From Roseibaca calidilacus (GTDB lineage Bacteria; Pseudomonadota; Alphaproteobacteria; Rhodobacterales; Rhodobacteraceae), in assembly GCF_001517585.1 (NCBI RefSeq), contig NZ_FBYC01000004.1:620001-684000 (forward strand): DNA of 64,000 bases. Direction: 5' to 3'. A program made the position numbers and the translations under genes. The first letter of the stretch is position 1; every line of letters starts with the position of its first letter. Under the pieces are notes generated by a model. The model did not search any database. It had not been told where the DNA came from and worked only from the letters and a program-made list of their open reading frames with translations. This document shows, one piece after another, positions 22,162-30,603 of the stretch.

Positions 22162-22969
22162 GGCCCGCGTGTTGCACCAAGCGGGCCATTTCGGGGAATG
22201 GTTGCAAGGGCGGCTTGGGCCAGAGGGACCGGTCGCATTGGTCAGCTTGCCCTGTCCGCACCCCGTGCTGCAAGTGTCATATCTGCCCGGACAAGGGCCA
22301 CTGCGGGTGCAGGGCGCAGGGCTCAGCACCGGGCGGGCGCGGCGCTTTTTGCGGGCTTTGGGCTGCACGCTGGTTGGCCATGTGCGACTGCGCGCATTGG
22401 TGCCGCCGGGGCAGGGGATGGGGGTGTCGACGGCAAGCCTTGTGGCCTTGGCACGGCTTGCCGGGGTTTGCGGCCCCGACCCGGCGCTGGTGCGGGCCTG
22501 CCTGCGCAGCGAAGGGGCCAGCGATCCGATCTGGCTTGACCAGCCGGAACGGGTGCTTTGGGCCTCTCGGGAAGGACGCAGTTTGCAACCGCTTCCGCCG
22601 CTGCCGGGCTATCAGATTATCGGGGGCCTTTGGGGGCATGGGCAACGCACAGACCCCCGTGACACCCGCTTTCCTGATATCAGCGATCTTGTGGCGGATT
22701 GGGCGCAAGCGCGCGATCTGGCCGAATTCGCGGCGCTGGCCACCCTCAGCGCCAAGCGGTGCCTGAACCTGCGGGGGCGCGCCGATGACCCAACCGCGCA
22801 GCTTGCCGCGCGGGTCGGGGCATTGGGGTGGGTGGCCGCGCATACCGGCAGCGCGCGCGGGCTGATCTTTGCACCCGGCACCTTGCCGCAGGGGGCGGCG
22901 GCGGAAATGCGCGCGGCCGGGTTCCGCAACCTTGTCACGTTTCGCGCTGGTTCAGATCAGACCGACTGA
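22148..22969 (+). CDS. PduX/BluE-like GHMP kinase
   Basis: GHMP-fold kinase resembling L-threonine kinases PduX/BluE, which make threonine phosphate for the aminopropanol side chain of cobalamin. 273 residues. N-terminal HQAGHFGEWLQGRLGPEGPV replaces the PduX SCGELIQG; the ATP loop is VPPGQGMGVSTASLVALARL; the late GWVAAHTGSARGLIF matches the AHSG motif of the family. The cysteine-serine pair of SCGE being HFGE here is unusual. The start may be ATG 22148 (GAGG immediately upstream) or 22118. It overlaps DUF1491 and ends 13 bp inside the convergent sulfur transporter gene. Confidence 0.7.
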   Translation: MGLPKARVLHQAGHFGEWLQGRLGPEGPVALVSLPCPHPVLQVSYLPGQGPLRVQGAGLSTGRARRFLRALGCTLVGHVRLRALVPPGQGMGVSTASLVALARLAGVCGPDPALVRACLRSEGASDPIWLDQPERVLWASREGRSLQPLPPLPGYQIIGGLWGHGQRTDPRDTRFPDISDLVADWAQARDLAEFAALATLSAKRCLNLRGRADDPTAQLAARVGALGWVAAHTGSARGLIFAPGTLPQGAAAEMRAAGFRNLVTFRAGSDQTD

Positions 22970-24003
22970 AACCCGCGCAACAACTGGCGCAACCCGATCA
23001 GCGCGCCAACCACGATGCTTAGGAACACCACCGGCGCTGAATATGACAATGTTGCCATGGCCGATGCGCCTTGTCCGACCGAACAGCCCATGGCGATCAC
23101 GCCGCCCACGCCCATCATGGACGCGCCCGCAACCTGACGGCCCAATTCGCGCGGGTCTTCGCAGGCTTCCCAACGGAAGCGGCGGCGCCATGCTGCGGCC
23201 AGCGCCGCGCCCAGCACCACACCGACCACAGAGCCAACGGCAAAGTTCAACCCGCCCGCGCTGGCGGTCATCAGATACAGAATGGCGCGGCCCAGCGGCA
23301 CGGTGAAAGTAAAGCCTTCAACTGGCACGGCATCCAGCGTCGCACGATACAGCCATGATGTTGCAATGAACGCCCCGGCAATGGTCAGCCCCACCACCAC
23401 CGACCAGCCGATCGTCGCGCGGTTGTGCCGCAAATCCGGGTGCCGCACCGCGACCCAGATCAACCCCAGCCCGATGGGCGCGGCAAAAAGCAAGGGCGGC
23501 AGGTCGGTCATCCTTGCGAAGGCATGGGCAAACCCTTGTGGAACCGTTGTTTCAACCTCTGGAAACAGCGCCACACGCAGCGGCGACAGCGGCCCGGCCA
23601 AGGTAATGAACCCGGCGATGGCCATAATCATGACAATCAGGAATGACCGCAAATCGCCACCGCCCAGCCGAACCAGCGCGCCGAAGCCGCAATTTCCGGC
23701 CAGTGCCATACCGTAGCCAAACAGCAGTCCGCCAAAGATGGCGGCAAAGGGGTTGAACGCGATCTGGTGATACGGGCTTTGCGAAATAAGCGCGAACCCC
23801 AAGGCTTCTGCGCCAAACAGCGTCAGGATGGCCACGCCCAGCACAACGCCCCACAGGCGCGCGCGCCTTTGGTCACCGCCATAGGCGGCACTTTCAATAG
23901 CGCCCAATGTGCAAAAATCGCCCATACGCGCGGCGACGCCCAGAATGATGCCGATCAGCAGACCGGCGCTACCGGCTAGCACCGGCGCGGGTAAATCCCA
24001 CAT
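22957..24003 (-). CDS. YeeE/YedE family sulfur-compound transporter
   Basis: Polytopic inner-membrane protein of the YeeE/YedE (TsuA-type) family, which takes up thiosulfate or other reduced sulfur. 348 residues with about nine to ten hydrophobic helices. Three cysteine motifs that line the pore in this family are present: ARMGDFCTLGAIE, LAGNCGFGALVRLGGGD and AMGCSVGQGAS. A good ribosome binding site (GGAGGAGC) precedes the ATG. It lies downstream of the ArsR-type gene on the same strand with 88 bp between, which contain a hairpin GGCCCAC/GTGGGCC (24023-24042). Confidence 0.88.
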   Translation of the reverse strand: MWDLPAPVLAGSAGLLIGIILGVAARMGDFCTLGAIESAAYGGDQRRARLWGVVLGVAILTLFGAEALGFALISQSPYHQIAFNPFAAIFGGLLFGYGMALAGNCGFGALVRLGGGDLRSFLIVMIMAIAGFITLAGPLSPLRVALFPEVETTVPQGFAHAFARMTDLPPLLFAAPIGLGLIWVAVRHPDLRHNRATIGWSVVVGLTIAGAFIATSWLYRATLDAVPVEGFTFTVPLGRAILYLMTASAGGLNFAVGSVVGVVLGAALAAAWRRRFRWEACEDPRELGRQVAGASMMGVGGVIAMGCSVGQGASAMATLSYSAPVVFLSIVVGALIGLRQLLRGFQSV

Positions 24004-24091
24004 TCAGCTCCTCCAACAGGTTGGCCCACAGGGGCGTGGGCCTGCCGTATGTCAGAGTATACAGAATGCCCAACGCAGCGTCACGGGAAAA

Positions 24092-24466
24092 TCAGGACTG
24101 CGCCTGCGCGCAGAACATGTCATAGACCACGCCGATCAGGCGTTCGGCCTTTTGGTCGTGCAGCGCGTAGTAGATCGTCTTGCCCTCGCGCCGACAGGTC
24201 ACGATCCCTTCCAGCCGCAAGCGGGCCAGTTGCTGGCTGACGGCAGCCTGCCGCGATTGCAGAAGCTCTTCCAACTCGCCCACAGATTTCTCGCCCGTGG
24301 ACAGGTGACACAGGATCATCAGCCGCCCTTCATGCGCCAGCGCCTTTAAAAAGGCAGAGGCCGCCTGTGCCTGATCCAGCATGTCGGTTGGTGCAACACT
24401 GCCGCAAGTGCCGGACTGTGCCGAAGCCTCTTGCTCCAAAACCAAATTCTGCGTGTCCAGAGACAT
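24092..24466 (-). CDS. ArsR-family repressor of the BigR/SqrR (persulfide-sensing) type
   Basis: 124-residue winged-helix regulator. The core ALAHEGRLMILCHLSTGEKS, SRQAAVSQQLARLRLEGIV and REGKTIYYALHD is the BigR/SqrR/YgaV subgroup of ArsR proteins. Two cysteines, C53 and C119, stand 66 residues apart, the same spacing as the disulfide/tetrasulfide-forming pair of SqrR and BigR; C21 and C91 are extra. It would repress sulfide-oxidation or sulfur-transport genes until persulfides accumulate. Its neighbour downstream is a YeeE/YedE sulfur transporter, which supports this reading. Confidence 0.85.
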   Translation of the reverse strand: MSLDTQNLVLEQEASAQSGTCGSVAPTDMLDQAQAASAFLKALAHEGRLMILCHLSTGEKSVGELEELLQSRQAAVSQQLARLRLEGIVTCRREGKTIYYALHDQKAERLIGVVYDMFCAQAQS

Positions 24467-24660
24467 ATCTCTTTCCCCTCAATCAGCCGCTTACCCTTCG
24501 GCCATGTGCTGCGCCATCAGTTGCAGTCGTTTGAATATGTAGAACGTCGAGCGCTGTAAAACAAGCCAGCCGCCCAAGATAAAGTCATTCCATTCCGCAT
24601 ATACCCGGGCTTGCAGGAAAAATGCGTGAAAAAGCGGCATGTCGCGGGACACAACGACAA

Positions 24661-24684
24661 CACCCGCCAGCGAACTGGCGGGTG
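24661..24684 (-). terminator. Terminator of the rpsF-rpsR-rplI operon
   Basis: Perfect 10-bp stem CACCCGCCAG (24661-24670) / CTGGCGGGTG (24675-24684) with the tetraloop CGAA (TTCG on the minus strand), 44 bp past the rplI stop. It is followed on the minus strand by TTGTCGTTGT, only partly T-rich. Confidence 0.75.
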
Positions 24685-24727
24685 CGTTTCGTGCAGTGTG
24701 ACCCCGAATTGGGTGGGGTGCAAACGA

Positions 24728-25348
24728 TCAGGCGTCGCGCGGGTCTTCGCTGTCGCCGCGACCGCGCGGGTCATATCCGTCTTCATCCATCCCGGCGCTG
24801 CCGATTTCATCGAACAGTTCCGAAATTTCGAATTCCGCAGCCGCTTCTTCTTCGGCGGCCAATTCCTGAATGGATTTGCCAGAAGCCTGCAATTCAGCTT
24901 CTTCCGCGGAACGGGCCACGTTCAGGCGGATTTCCGCATCCACTTCGGGGTGCAGGTTCAGCAGGATCGTGTGAATGCCCAGAACCTTGATCGGCTGGCC
25001 GATCACGATCTGGCGGCGCTCAATGGTCACGCCGGCTTCGGCCAGCAGATCCGCCACGTCGCGGGTGCTGACAGAGCCATACAGCGCGCCAGCATCCGAT
25101 GCCTGACGGATCACGACATAGGTCGTGCCATCCAGACGCTGGGCCACGTCCTGCGCTTCTTTCTTGGTTTCCAAGTTCTGCACTTCCAATTCGGCCTTGC
25201 GGGCTTCGAACGACTTGATGTTGTCGTCCGACGCACGCAGCGCCTTGCCCTGCGGCAGCAGGAAGTTGCGGGCGTAACCGGGCTTTACGTTCACGACATC
25301 GCCCATTTGGCCAAGCTTGGCCACGCGTTCCAGTAGGATAACTTGCAT
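24728..25348 (-). CDS. rplI: 50S ribosomal protein L9
   Basis: Large-subunit protein binding 23S rRNA domain V. The N-terminal domain [20 protein letters not shown] and the central [16 protein letters not shown] are canonical. At 206 residues it is longer than the roughly 150 of E. coli; the additional tail after residue 150 is strongly acidic ([20 protein letters not shown] and on). Such tails occur in Rhodobacterales. Last gene of the minus-strand rpsF-rpsR-rplI operon, 12 bp after rpsR. Confidence 0.97.
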   Translation of the reverse strand: MQVILLERVAKLGQMGDVVNVKPGYARNFLLPQGKALRASDDNIKSFEARKAELEVQNLETKKEAQDVAQRLDGTTYVVIRQASDAGALYGSVSTRDVADLLAEAGVTIERRQIVIGQPIKVLGIHTILLNLHPEVDAEIRLNVARSAEEAELQASGKSIQELAAEEEAAAEFEISELFDEIGSAGMDEDGYDPRGRGDSEDPRDA

Positions 25349-25360
25349 GATCTGTTCTCC

Positions 25361-25588
25361 TTACTTCACAGCGTAGGGCAGCAGCGCAAGGAAGCGGGCG
25401 CGCTTGATGGCGCGGGCCAGTTCACGCTGCTTCTTTGCCGACACGGCGGTGATGCGCGAGGGCACGATCTTGCCACGCTCGGAAATGTAGCGTTGCAGCA
25501 GGCGCGTGTCCTTGTAGTCGATCGCTGGGGCATTCTCGCCCGAGAAGGGACAAACCTTGCGGCGACGGAAAAACGGTTTGGTTGCCAT
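25361..25588 (-). CDS. rpsR: 30S ribosomal protein S18
   Basis: 75 residues, standard length for S18, which pairs with S6 on the 30S platform. Conserved [20 protein letters not shown] and [20 protein letters not shown]-type stretches (here [20 protein letters not shown]). It lies 14 bp after rpsF with an AGGAGA-type ribosome binding site. Confidence 0.98.
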   Translation of the reverse strand: MATKPFFRRRKVCPFSGENAPAIDYKDTRLLQRYISERGKIVPSRITAVSAKKQRELARAIKRARFLALLPYAVK

Positions 25589-25602
25589 GGTTCAGCTCTC
25601 CT

Positions 25603-25956
25603 TCACGATGCGCGGCGGCGCGGTTCGCGCTCGTCACGTTTCTGCATCTGGACCGAGGGGCCCTCTTCATGGGCGTCGACCTTCACGGTCAGAACGCGCA
25701 TCACGTCGTCATGCAGGCGCATCAGGCGTTCCATTTCCTGCACCGCGGCGGCGGGCGCATCAGAGCGCAAGAAAGCGTAGTGACCCTTGCGGTTCTTGTT
25801 GATCTTGTAGGACATGGTTTTCACGCCCCAATATTCGTGATCAACCAGTTTCCCGCCATTATCGGCCAGAACCGTGCCAAAATGTTCGATAAGCGCTTCG
25901 GCCTGCGTGTTTGACAGGTCCTGACGCGCGATCATGACATGCTCGTATAGCGGCAT
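25603..25956 (-). CDS. rpsF: 30S ribosomal protein S6
   Basis: 117 residues beginning MPLYEHVMIARQDLS; binds S18 and 16S rRNA. ATG 25956 is chosen because GGAGA lies just upstream and the family begins at MPLYE; the open frame extends 15 codons more without conserved sequence. WGVKTMSYKINKNRKGHY and the LMRLHDDVMRVLTVKV strand are typical. It is the first gene of the operon; the promoter should lie in 25957-26100. Confidence 0.97.
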   Translation of the reverse strand: MPLYEHVMIARQDLSNTQAEALIEHFGTVLADNGGKLVDHEYWGVKTMSYKINKNRKGHYAFLRSDAPAAAVQEMERLMRLHDDVMRVLTVKVDAHEEGPSVQMQKRDEREPRRRAS

Positions 25957-26192
25957 GCGATCTCCATTCATGTGCTGGGCGCATTTCAAAAAGCAGGGCA
26001 ATAACCTTTCCGCCCCTGCCTACGAGAGCTGCACCGGTGAAAGCTTCGCGGAAAGATGTGGTCCCTTAGCGGCAAATGGCGCGGGGCGCAAGCGCGCGGC
26101 GCTTCAAGCGCAAACAAATGCGCGCGCTCTTGTCAGCGCGCCATGACTGTCGCATAAGTGACGCAAGATTGTTTCGCAAAAAGGGGGCTTTT

Positions 26193-26762
26193 ATGGCTCA
26201 TACTCCTCTGATGACATCGCTTGGGGCCGACAGCTCGCTGGCGCGCAAATTGGCGATGGTGGCGTTCGGGTCGGTACTGGTGGGCATGTCCGCGCAGATC
26301 AGCGTGCCGATGTTCCCCGTGCCGATGACGCTGCAGACGCTGGCCATCATGCTGATCGGCCTGACCTACGGTGCGCGCTTGGCCGGGGCCACGCTGGTGG
26401 CGTATCTGGCGCAAGGCGCGCTGGGTTTCCCTGTCTTCGCAGGTGGCGCGGCGGGTGCCGCCTATATGTTCGGCCCGACCTTCGGCTTTCTGATGGGCTT
26501 TGTCGCGATGGCCTTTGTCATGGGCTGGCTGGTGGAGCGCGGCTTGAACCGTGGTTTTGGCCTGTTCGCCGCCGCGCTGATCGCAACCGCGCTTTTGTTT
26601 GTGCCGGGCACCCTATGGCTGACCGCTGTCACGCCGCTGACCCTGCAAGGCGCGTTCATGGCCGGTGCCGCACCGTTCCTGCTGGGCGAAGTGGTGAAGG
26701 TGGCTGTTGCCGCGCTGATCGTGTCGGGCGCGTTCAAGGCGCTGAAAGATCGCGTGAAGTGA
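26193..26762 (+). CDS. bioY: Biotin transporter BioY
   Basis: Substrate-binding S-component of an ECF-type biotin transporter, able to act alone in some bacteria. 189 residues from ATG 26193 (AAGGGGG 5 bp upstream); about six transmembrane helices. Family signatures are VGMSAQISVPMFPVPMTLQT near residue 30, GLTYGARLAGATLVAYLAQGA and GLPVFAGG-type loop (here GFPVFAGGAAGAAYMFGPTFG). No bioMN genes adjoin. I saw no BioR-type box in the leader. Confidence 0.93.
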   Translation: MAHTPLMTSLGADSSLARKLAMVAFGSVLVGMSAQISVPMFPVPMTLQTLAIMLIGLTYGARLAGATLVAYLAQGALGFPVFAGGAAGAAYMFGPTFGFLMGFVAMAFVMGWLVERGLNRGFGLFAAALIATALLFVPGTLWLTAVTPLTLQGAFMAGAAPFLLGEVVKVAVAALIVSGAFKALKDRVK

Positions 26763-26780
26763 TTACGCCAAAGTTCTGAA

Positions 26781-26807
26781 AAGGCGGGCTTTTGGCCCGC
26801 CTTTTTT
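26781..26807. terminator. Bidirectional terminator between bioY and purF
   Basis: AAGGCGGGC (26781-26789) pairs with GCCCGCCTT (26795-26803), followed by TTTT to 26807 on the plus strand; the minus strand also reads stem then TTTTC. It serves convergent bioY and purF. Confidence 0.9.
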
Positions 26808-26834
26808 ATGTGCGACAGCCAGGATGTAACAGGA

Positions 26835-28289
26835 TCATTCCGCCGCGTGTTTGGGCTGGAAGCCGCGTTCCAGCATGTCATGCGGGGCGACCGGGTATTC
26901 GCCGGAAAAACATGCGTCGCAATATTGCGGGCAAGAATTGTTGCGCCCCTCTGCTTCGCCCGCGGCGCGATACAACCCGTCCAGCGAGACGAATTTCAGG
27001 CTATCCACCCCGATATGGTCGCGCATCTGGTCTTCGGTCATCTGCGCGGCCAGCAGGTTTTCACGGTCGGGCGTATCAACCCCGTAGAAGCATGGCCATG
27101 CGGTCGGCGGAGAGGCGATGCGGAAATGCACCTCTTTCGCACCCGCTTCGAGGATCATTTCCTTGATCTTCTGGCTGGTCGTGCCGCGCACCACCGAGTC
27201 GTCCACAAGGATAATCCGCTTGCCGCGAATAAGCGCGCGGTTCACGTTCAGCTTCAGCCGCACCCCCATGGACCGGATCTGCTGCGACGGTTCAATGAAG
27301 GTTCGGCCCATATATTGGTTGCGGGTAATCCCCAGGGCGAAAGGAATGCCCGATGCTTGGCTGTAGCCAATGGCAGCGGGCGTGCCGCTATCGGGCACCG
27401 GGCAGACCAGATCGGCATCAACCGGGGCTTCGCGTGCCAGTTCCACGCCAATTTGCAGCCGCGTTTCATAGACCGAGCGGCCACCGAAAAAGCTGTCGGG
27501 ACGCGAGAAATACACATGTTCGAACACGCAAAACCGCGATTTCTGTGGCGCGAAGGGGCGCATGCTTTCCACGCCCTTGTCGCTGATGACGACCATTTCG
27601 CCCGGTTCGATCTCGCGCACGAAATCGGCGCCGATAATGTCCAATGCGCAGGTTTCCGATGCCAGCGCCCAACCGCCATGCAACGTGCCTAGCACCAGCG
27701 GGCGCACGCCCAGCGGGTCGCGCACCCCAATCAGCTTGGTGCGGGTCATGGCAACAACGGAAAACGCTCCCTCTGCCCGGCGCAGCGCGTCTTTCATCCG
27801 TTCTGGGATGGTCTGCTGGAACGACCGTGCCATCAGGTGGATCAGGCATTCGCTGTCAGAGCTGGATTGAAAAATAGAGCCGCGCTCGATCAACTCGCGC
27901 CGAATTGCATCGGCGTTGGTGATGTTGCCGTTATGCGCAATCGCCGCGCCGCCCATGGCGAATTCGCCAAAGAAGGGTTGCACATCGCGGATCTGCGTGG
28001 CCCCCTTGGACCCTGCCGTGGAATAGCGCACATGGCCGATGCCAATGCGCCCCGGCAGTGTTTCGATCACGCCCGCTTTCGTAAAATTGTCACGAACAAG
28101 CCCGAACCTGTGCGCAGACTGAAAGCCCGATTCGGGGTGATGGGTGATGATTCCACCCGCTTCTTGCCCGCGATGTTGCAGCGCGTGCAGGCCAAGGGCG
28201 ACGAAACTGGCGGCGTCATCCACCCCGATACAGCCGAAAACGCCGCATTCTTCGCGTAGCTTGTCATCATCGAACGGGTGGCTGAGCAT
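26835..28289 (-). CDS. purF: Amidophosphoribosyltransferase PurF
   Basis: First committed step of purine synthesis: PRPP plus glutamine to phosphoribosylamine. 484 residues. A 14-residue propeptide precedes the catalytic cysteine C15 (KLREECGVFGCIG), as in Bacillus-type enzymes; the PRPP loop is IILVDDSVVRGTTS; near the C-terminus CPQYCDACFSGEYP suggests the cysteine set of the FeS-containing form. Start 28289 (MLSHPFDDDK) fits the family; the frame runs open farther upstream. The usual partner cvpA is not adjacent. Confidence 0.96.
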   Translation of the reverse strand: MLSHPFDDDKLREECGVFGCIGVDDAASFVALGLHALQHRGQEAGGIITHHPESGFQSAHRFGLVRDNFTKAGVIETLPGRIGIGHVRYSTAGSKGATQIRDVQPFFGEFAMGGAAIAHNGNITNADAIRRELIERGSIFQSSSDSECLIHLMARSFQQTIPERMKDALRRAEGAFSVVAMTRTKLIGVRDPLGVRPLVLGTLHGGWALASETCALDIIGADFVREIEPGEMVVISDKGVESMRPFAPQKSRFCVFEHVYFSRPDSFFGGRSVYETRLQIGVELAREAPVDADLVCPVPDSGTPAAIGYSQASGIPFALGITRNQYMGRTFIEPSQQIRSMGVRLKLNVNRALIRGKRIILVDDSVVRGTTSQKIKEMILEAGAKEVHFRIASPPTAWPCFYGVDTPDRENLLAAQMTEDQMRDHIGVDSLKFVSLDGLYRAAGEAEGRNNSCPQYCDACFSGEYPVAPHDMLERGFQPKHAAE

Positions 28290-28363
28290 GGGGGCAACTC
28301 GCGGCTGGCCAGAAGTTGCGCCCGCTCTAACGCATTGCGCCGGGGCTGTCACCTGTTTGTGGG

Positions 28364-28519
28364 TCAGCTTGCGGTGCGGCGTGTCGCGAACAGGCTCACA
28401 AATCCGTGCCAAGCGGCGGCAAACATCTCTGCCATGAAGGCTGCGCGCAAGCGGCGGGCTTCATGTTCCAGCCGGGTCAGGTCGGCCATGTCGGTCGCGA
28501 AATTGTCGTTCTTGTGCAT
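28364..28519 (-). CDS. Small 51-residue helical protein upstream of purF
   Basis: Begins MHKNDNFATDMADLTRLEHE and ends FATRRTAS. A near-perfect ribosome binding site AAGGAG stands 6 bp before the ATG at 28519. Composition predicts one amphipathic helix (RLEHEARRLRAAFMAEMFAA) then an aromatic segment, like other tiny Rhodobacterales proteins of unknown role. The start lies 74 bp upstream of purF on the same strand, and divergent from edd. I cannot assign a function. Confidence 0.6.
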   Translation of the reverse strand: MHKNDNFATDMADLTRLEHEARRLRAAFMAEMFAAAWHGFVSLFATRRTAS

Positions 28520-28643
28520 GTTCTGCTCCTTGCGCATATGCCGTTTGCAGCCGTCATGTAAATGCTGCGGTGCAGCAGTGCATCCACCAGTTTCGCAATG
28601 CCGCTTTGCATTTTGCGCAGGGCTGAGCGGTGCCCATTGATTT

Positions 28644-28655
28644 GTTAGCGCTAAC
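28644..28655. promoter_or_regulatory. LacI-family operator upstream of edd
   Basis: Perfect 12-bp palindrome GTTAGCGCTAAC, 51 bp before the edd ATG. The central GCGC and TTAG/CTAA arms are typical of operators for LacI/GalR-family sugar-acid regulators (GntR of enterics, PckR of rhizobia). Confidence 0.65.
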
Positions 28656-28705
28656 TGATTACATCCGTGCCAGTAGCCGCACAGCCTTTGACCGGAGGAC
28701 ACGCC

Positions 28706-30511
28706 ATGCCGCTTAACCCCACCATCGAAGCCGTGACCGACCGCATCCGCGCGCGCTCCAAAGCCAGTCGCGATGCCTATCTGGACCGCATGGCGCGCGC
28801 CGCCGAAGCCGGGCCGGTGCGGGCGCATCTGTCTTGCGGCAACCAAGCCCATGCCTATGCCGCCATGGGGGGCGACAAGGACACGCTTGCCGGTGGTCGC
28901 GCGCCCAATCTGGGGATTGTGACGGCGTATAATGACATGCTTTCGGCGCATCAACCGTTCGAGCATTACCCCGAGAAAATTCGCGCCGCAGCCCGCGCCG
29001 TGGGGGCGACCGCGCAAGTTGCAGGCGGCGTGCCCGCCATGTGCGACGGCGTGACCCAAGGCCAGCCGGGGATGGAATTGTCCCTGTTCTCGCGCGACAC
29101 GATCGCCTTGGCGGCTGGCGTCGCCATGAGCCATAATTGTTTTGACGCTGCCGTTTACCTTGGCGTCTGCGACAAGATCGTGCCGGGCCTGATCATTGCC
29201 GCCGCTACATTCGGCCATGTGCCCACCGTGTTCGTGCCCGCAGGCCCTATGGTCAGTGGTCTGCCCAATGACGAAAAGGCGAAGGTCCGCCAGCAATTCG
29301 CCAAGGGCGAGATCGGGCGTGAAGAGTTGATGAAGGCTGAGATGGCCAGCTATCACGGCCCCGGCACCTGCACTTTTTATGGCACGGCGAACACCAACCA
29401 GATGCTGATGGAATTCATGGGGCTGCACCTGCCGGGCGCAAGCTTCGTCAATCCCGGCACGCCGTTGCGAGAGGCGCTGACCACCGCCTCTGCCCAACGC
29501 GCGCTGGAAATCACGGCGCTTGGCAATGATTATCGCCCGGCGGGGCAGGTGCTGGATGAGCGCGCCTTCGTCAATGGCATGGTCGGGCTGATGGCCACGG
29601 GCGGGTCAACCAACCTTGTGCTGCACCTGCCTGCCATGGCGCGCGCGGCGGGTATTCATCTAACACTCGAAGATTTCGCCGATATCTCTGCCAACGTGCC
29701 CTTGATGGCCAAGGTCTATCCAAACGGTCTGGCCGATGTGAACCATTTCCACGCCGCGGGCGGGCTTGGTTTCATGATTGGCGAATTGTTGGATGCGGGG
29801 TTGCTGCATGATGATGTTTGCACCGTCGCGGGCGACGGGCTGAAACGCTATGCGCAGGAACCCAAATTGCGCGACGGCGCGCTGGTCTGGGAAGATGGCG
29901 CAGGCGAAACGCTGAATGACAAGATCCTGCGGCCCCTGTCTGACCCGTTCCAGAAATCTGGCGGGCTGGCACAACTGTCGGGCAATCTTGGGCAGGGGGT
30001 TATCAAGGTCTCGGCGGTGGACCCGTCGCGCCATGTGATCGAAGCGCCCGTGCGCATTTTCCACGATCAGGTTGATGTCAAAACCGCATTCCAAGCGGGG
30101 CAGATCACCGAAGACACCATCGTCGTTGTCCGCTTCCAAGGCCCTGCCGCCAATGGCATGCCCGAACTGCACTCTCTGACGCCGATCCTGTCGGTGCTGC
30201 AAGATCGTGGGTTGAAAGTGGCGCTTGTCACTGATGGGCGCATGTCGGGGGCCAGCGGCAAGGTGCCCGCCGCGATTCATGTGGCACCCGAAGCGGCCAA
30301 GGGCGGCCCGCTGGCAAAGCTGCGCGATGGCGACCGCGTGCGGCTTGACGCGACAAAGGGCAGGCTGGACGTTTTGGAGCCCGATTTCGACAGCCGCGCG
30401 CTTGTCACCATCGACCTTTCGGCCAATGATTACGGCATCGGGCGCGAATTGTTCAAAGTGTTCCGCGCCAATGTGGGGGATTCCACCGAAGGGGCAGGGG
30501 TCGTCGTCTGA
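28706..30511 (+). CDS. edd: Phosphogluconate dehydratase
   Basis: Fe-S dehydratase of the Entner-Doudoroff pathway, converting 6-phosphogluconate to KDPG. 601 residues, start ATG 28706 with GGAGG before it. IlvD/Edd family signatures: [65 protein letters not shown] and [18 protein letters not shown]; cysteines in these ligate the cluster. eda, zwf and pgl are not adjacent, unlike in many relatives. The palindrome at 28644-28655 suggests repression by a LacI-type regulator. Confidence 0.96.
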   Translation: MPLNPTIEAVTDRIRARSKASRDAYLDRMARAAEAGPVRAHLSCGNQAHAYAAMGGDKDTLAGGRAPNLGIVTAYNDMLSAHQPFEHYPEKIRAAARAVGATAQVAGGVPAMCDGVTQGQPGMELSLFSRDTIALAAGVAMSHNCFDAAVYLGVCDKIVPGLIIAAATFGHVPTVFVPAGPMVSGLPNDEKAKVRQQFAKGEIGREELMKAEMASYHGPGTCTFYGTANTNQMLMEFMGLHLPGASFVNPGTPLREALTTASAQRALEITALGNDYRPAGQVLDERAFVNGMVGLMATGGSTNLVLHLPAMARAAGIHLTLEDFADISANVPLMAKVYPNGLADVNHFHAAGGLGFMIGELLDAGLLHDDVCTVAGDGLKRYAQEPKLRDGALVWEDGAGETLNDKILRPLSDPFQKSGGLAQLSGNLGQGVIKVSAVDPSRHVIEAPVRIFHDQVDVKTAFQAGQITEDTIVVVRFQGPAANGMPELHSLTPILSVLQDRGLKVALVTDGRMSGASGKVPAAIHVAPEAAKGGPLAKLRDGDRVRLDATKGRLDVLEPDFDSRALVTIDLSANDYGIGRELFKVFRANVGDSTEGAGVVV

Positions 30512-30577
30512 CCCATTCATCCTTGCAAAAATATCCCGGGGGAGTCGCACCGAAGGTGCGGCGGGGGCAGCGCCCCC
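30512..30577 (-). repeat. Interspersed intergenic repeat, copy 3
   Basis: On the minus strand: hairpin GGGGGC/GCCCCC (30563-30568, 30572-30577), hairpin CGCACC/GGTGCG (30546-30560), then core CCCCCGGGATATTTTTGCA followed by AGGATGAATGGG. It lies between convergent edd and the M48 protease gene, with its hairpins toward the protease end. Confidence 0.75.
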
Positions 30578-30603
30578 AAACCAAAAGCCATGGGTAGCGC
30601 CCC

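Noticed and set aside
28520-29497. Long N-terminal extension of the minus-strand frame that ends with the 51-residue protein
   Set aside because: This part is antisense to edd; only the last 51 codons follow a good ribosome binding site.
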